64,000 bases of DNA from Bradyrhizobium sp. (GTDB taxonomy: Bacteria > Pseudomonadota > Alphaproteobacteria > Rhizobiales > Xanthobacteraceae). The position numbers were made by a program, and so were the translations under genes. The notes under the pieces are model-generated. The model worked only from the letters and a program-made list of their open reading frames with translations, was not told where the DNA came from and made no database searches. Below are positions 63,657 through 64,000 of the stretch, piece after piece (positions within the stretch are counted from its first letter, which is position 1; each line of letters starts with the position of its first letter). The stretch covers positions 1 to 64,000 of the forward strand of contig NZ_JAUSLT010000046.1 in assembly GCF_030646015.1 (NCBI RefSeq), given 5' to 3'.

Positions 63657-64000
63657 TTATCCCTGTTCGGCTTTGACTTTTCCGGACGTGGCGGCGTGCG
63701 CTTGCCTGATGGTCTGTTCCGCGTCCTCGAGTGCCGCCGCAGCACCTCTTGGATCGGCCCAGATGAAATCGCCGACCAGGACGAAATCCGCGCCGGCGGC
63801 GGCGAATTCGCGGGCTTCCTCCAGCGACGCCGCATAGCCGATGCAGGGCGGCTCGAACAGCTCGGCCCACCATTCCAGCCGTTCGGCGATCGCCTCGACC
63901 GCGGGCCTCTGCCCTTGCGCATCCGGTTCGCCGAACAGCACGTAATCCGCGCCGGCCTCGCCCGCGGCCATCGAATCGTGCCGTGTCGGCAGTCCGCCGA
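63657..64000 (-). CDS. thiE: Thiamine-phosphate synthase-like protein (C-terminal part, cut by window edge)
   Basis: The last ~114 residues of a ThiE/TenI-type TIM barrel. Segments GADYVLFGEPDAQG, PCIGYAASLEEAREFAAAGADFVLVGDFIW and GAAAALEDAEQTIRQ match the C-terminal half of bacterial thiamine-phosphate synthases, which join HMP pyrophosphate and thiazole phosphate. Its N-terminus is beyond position 64000, so neither the full active site nor the start can be seen; some alphaproteobacterial relatives lack catalytic residues. Confidence 0.75.
   Translation of the reverse strand, partial: GGLPTRHDSMAAGEAGADYVLFGEPDAQGQRPAVEAIAERLEWWAELFEPPCIGYAASLEEAREFAAAGADFVLVGDFIWADPRGAAAALEDAEQTIRQAHAATSGKVKAEQG

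Overview
The window looks like a chromosomal segment of a Bradyrhizobium/Rhodopseudomonas-type alphaproteobacterium (Nitrobacteraceae). The grounds are high GC, many intergenic palindromic repeats of the kind common in these genomes, rhizobial-type conserved families (DUF2865, DUF1192, DUF1465/RcdA, DUF2849, DUF934, DUF459) and several sites matching the EcfG general-stress-response promoter (GGAAC-N16-[C/G/A]GTT). This assignment is inferred from gene content and order. I saw no tRNA, rRNA, CRISPR array, phage or insertion sequence.

Layout. 0-8.5 kb: TAXI/TRAP uptake genes (the receptor is cut by the window edge), an SDR, a membrane protein, a TPR-LprI exported protein, propionyl-CoA synthetase and small proteins. 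8.5-14.3 kb: an envelope/stress cluster (RlpA-like protein, holin-like and DUF883 pair, AI-2E transporter, L,D-transpeptidase, DUF2865, a 51-aa membrane protein, CsbD) in which five EcfG-type promoters can be read. 14.3-28.3 kb: malate synthase G, then a nearly complete sulfate assimilation locus. cysD-cysNC diverge from cysG-DUF2849-cysI-DUF934-cysH, followed on the same strand by sbp-cysT-cysW-cysA. 28.3-37.6 kb: a CAP lipoprotein, the patatin-bdhA pair, a polysaccharide flippase, a DsbD-alpha-like protein, YqgE, a TauD-type dioxygenase, two divergent SDRs and a second CsbD gene with its own EcfG-type site. 37.7-48 kb: an SGNH/DUF459 protein, a lytic transglycosylase, galU, a diguanylate cyclase, two small DUF genes, an ABM-like protein and a large GGDEF-EAL protein. 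48-56.8 kb: a quinone oxidoreductase, DUF1192, a probable sRNA, rcdA, rpmE, an ABC exporter, GNAT, a MotB/OmpA-like and MotA/TolQ-like pair and a CFA-synthase-like methyltransferase. 57-64 kb: an RND efflux adaptor and pump, an inositol monophosphatase, a SEL1-repeat protein and the 3' part of a thiE-like gene.

How genes work together. The cys genes would import sulfate (Sbp-CysTWA), activate it to APS (CysD/CysN), reduce it to sulfite (CysH, with the Fe-S cysteines of APS-type reductases) and then to sulfide (CysI with siroheme made by CysG). The EcfG-type promoters point to a starvation/desiccation envelope programme. c-di-GMP turnover is represented by one intact cyclase and one EAL protein with a decayed GGDEF motif.

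Most genes here are ordinary for the lineage. The items most worth a second look are a candidate ~100-nt sRNA with exposed CU-rich segments at 49.45-49.55 kb, the cluster of stress promoters, an SGNH protein that lacks its Ser and His, the stand-alone ion-driven motor-like pair at 53.2-55.4 kb, and a large palindrome inside the cysT-cysW operon.
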